A DNA stretch of 53,437 nucleotides. It comes from JBBECF01 sp040881945 (GTDB taxonomy: Bacteria; Pseudomonadota; Alphaproteobacteria; Dongiales; Dongiaceae). Where the stretch lies: NCBI GenBank assembly GCA_040881945.1, contig JBBECF010000212.1, forward strand, positions 1 to 53,437, in the 5' to 3' direction. The stretch's first letter is position 1. Every line of letters starts with the position of its first letter. Of this stretch, positions 52,433 through 53,437 are shown piece after piece. Under the pieces are notes generated by a model that saw only the letters and a list, made by a program, of their open reading frames with translations, had not been told where the DNA came from and did not search any database. The translations under genes were made by a program, and so were the position numbers.

Positions 52433-53437
52433 ATGGCCGACCGCCGATTCAAGGATGATACGCTGATCGGCCATGCCGGCAACCATCCGCGCGACCATCA
52501 CGGCATCGTCAATCCGCCGGTCTATCGCGCTTCGACCGTGCTGTTCCCGACCGTCGCGGCGATGGAGCGCGGGCTCAAGGACAAGTTCGCCGGCGTCTAT
52601 TACGGCCGCTACGGGACGCCGACCACCTTCGCGCTGGAAGAAGCGGCGGCGGCGGCTGAGGGCGCGGACAAGGCGATCGCCCTGGGGTCCGGCCTGGCGG
52701 CGGTGAGCGCCGTATTGATCGGCCTGCTGCGCGGCGGCGAACACCTGCTGATGGTGGACAGCGTGTACGACCCGGTGCGCCGGCTGTGCGACGACATGCT
52801 CGCGCGCTTCGGCGTCGAGACGACGTATTACGATCCGCTCGCCGGCGCCGCGGTCGCGGCGCTGATGCGGCCGACGACGCGGATCGTCTATGTCGAATCG
52901 CCCGGCTCGTTGACCTTCGAAGTGCAGGACGTCCCGGCCATCGCCGCCGCGGCCCATGCCGGCGGCGCGCTGGCGGTGATGGACAACACCTGGGCGACGC
53001 CGTTGTTCTTCAAACCGTTCGAGCACGGAGTCGACATCGCGATCCACGCGGCGACGAAGTACATCGCCGGTCATTCCGACCTGATGCTCGGGCTCGTCAC
53101 GTTGCGCGACGAGTTCTACCGCCCGCTCAAGAACGCCATCCACGGCATGGGGCACGGCGCCGCGCCCGACGATTGCTACCTCGCCCTGCGCGGCCTGCGC
53201 ACGCTGGCTGTCCGCCTGCGCCGGCACCAGGAGACCGGCCTCGCGCTGGCCCGCTGGCTGGGCGAGCGGCCCGAGGTCGAGCGCGTGCTGCATCCGGCCC
53301 TGCCCGACGATCCCGGACACGCGCTGTGGCGGCGCGATTTCGCCGGCGCCAGCGGGCTGTTCGGCGTCGTGCTGAAGCCGGCGCCGGCGGCCGCCGTGGC
53401 GGCCATGCTCGACGGGCTGGAGCTGTTCGGCATGGGG
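52433..53437 (+). CDS. metC: Cystathionine beta-lyase-like PLP enzyme, partial
   Basis: The first 335 residues of a Cys/Met-metabolism PLP enzyme; the window ends before the stop. YYGRYGTPTT binds the phosphate of PLP in the dimer partner, MDNTWATPLFFKP holds the pyridine-binding Asp, and K209 in ATKYIAGHSD forms the aldimine. SKPGSL-type SPGSLTFEVQD supports cystathionine beta-lyase over gamma-synthase. It is divergent from aapJ across 189 bp, in which I see no strong promoter match. Confidence 0.88.
   Translation, partial: MADRRFKDDTLIGHAGNHPRDHHGIVNPPVYRASTVLFPTVAAMERGLKDKFAGVYYGRYGTPTTFALEEAAAAAEGADKAIALGSGLAAVSAVLIGLLRGGEHLLMVDSVYDPVRRLCDDMLARFGVETTYYDPLAGAAVAALMRPTTRIVYVESPGSLTFEVQDVPAIAAAAHAGGALAVMDNTWATPLFFKPFEHGVDIAIHAATKYIAGHSDLMLGLVTLRDEFYRPLKNAIHGMGHGAAPDDCYLALRGLRTLAVRLRRHQETGLALARWLGERPEVERVLHPALPDDPGHALWRRDFAGASGLFGVVLKPAPAAAVAAMLDGLELFGMG

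Overview
The window is a 53 kb piece of a GC-rich bacterial chromosome, most likely an alphaproteobacterium of the Rhodospirillales/Rhizobiales kind. The evidence is the very GC-rich codon use, a complete aapJQMP general amino-acid transporter, FrcBCA-style sugar transporters with half-size ATPases, an HpnL-like membrane protein, the yeaG-yeaH-ycgB stress operon and an unusually dense set of ABC uptake systems. A run of exactly 100 N (47542-47641) shows that it is a scaffold, possibly from a metagenome. I see no rRNA, tRNA, CRISPR array, prophage or insertion sequence.

Layout. 28-5432: c-type cytochrome with a disrupted reading frame, SagB-like nitroreductase, two divergent radical-SAM activase-like enzymes behind an FNR/FixK-type promoter, a DUF2267 protein, a small basic protein, a methyltransferase and a sulfurtransferase. 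5433-10528: a 0.5 kb leader followed by prkA(yeaG)-yeaH-spoVR(ycgB). 10616-12165: pcm and an SDR. 12128-17396 (minus): an Urt/Liv-type amide/urea/amino-acid transporter with a cysteine hydrolase. 17605-22420: D-amino-acid dehydrogenase, two DMT exporters, nicotinamidase and an RraA-like protein. 22430-29757: a MalK/Ugp-type ABC system with a 54-aa membrane protein, divergent from a TIM-barrel protein, a glycerol-1-phosphate dehydrogenase and a DeoR regulator. 29861-31171: MlaC-like protein and a phosphoribosyltransferase. 31289-32844: KDGal kinase and KDPGal aldolase. 32861-36203: HpnL-like flippase, LicC/PntC-like nucleotidyltransferase, PhyH dioxygenase and CDP-alcohol phosphatidyltransferase. 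36216-46173: two ribose/fructose-type ABC systems back to back with an SMP-30 lactonase and two SDRs; one system has a double-length fused permease. 46256-47969: fluoride channel crcB with DUF190, an aldo/keto reductase cut by the gap, and a HigA-like antitoxin. 48032-52243 (minus): aapPMQJ. 52433-end: cystathionine beta-lyase-like enzyme, running off the end.

Taken together this is a scavenger's region: amino acids, amides, sugars and polyol-type substrates are imported and fed into short oxidative pathways. SDR, SMP-30 lactonase, DgoK and KDPGal aldolase make most of an oxidative galactose/fucose-type route; the sugar-acid dehydratase is not in the window. The three parts most likely to hold undescribed biology are the putative headgroup-lipid cluster (32861-36203), the glycerol-1-phosphate locus (22430-29757) and the radical-SAM/nitroreductase/cytochrome group (28-3296).
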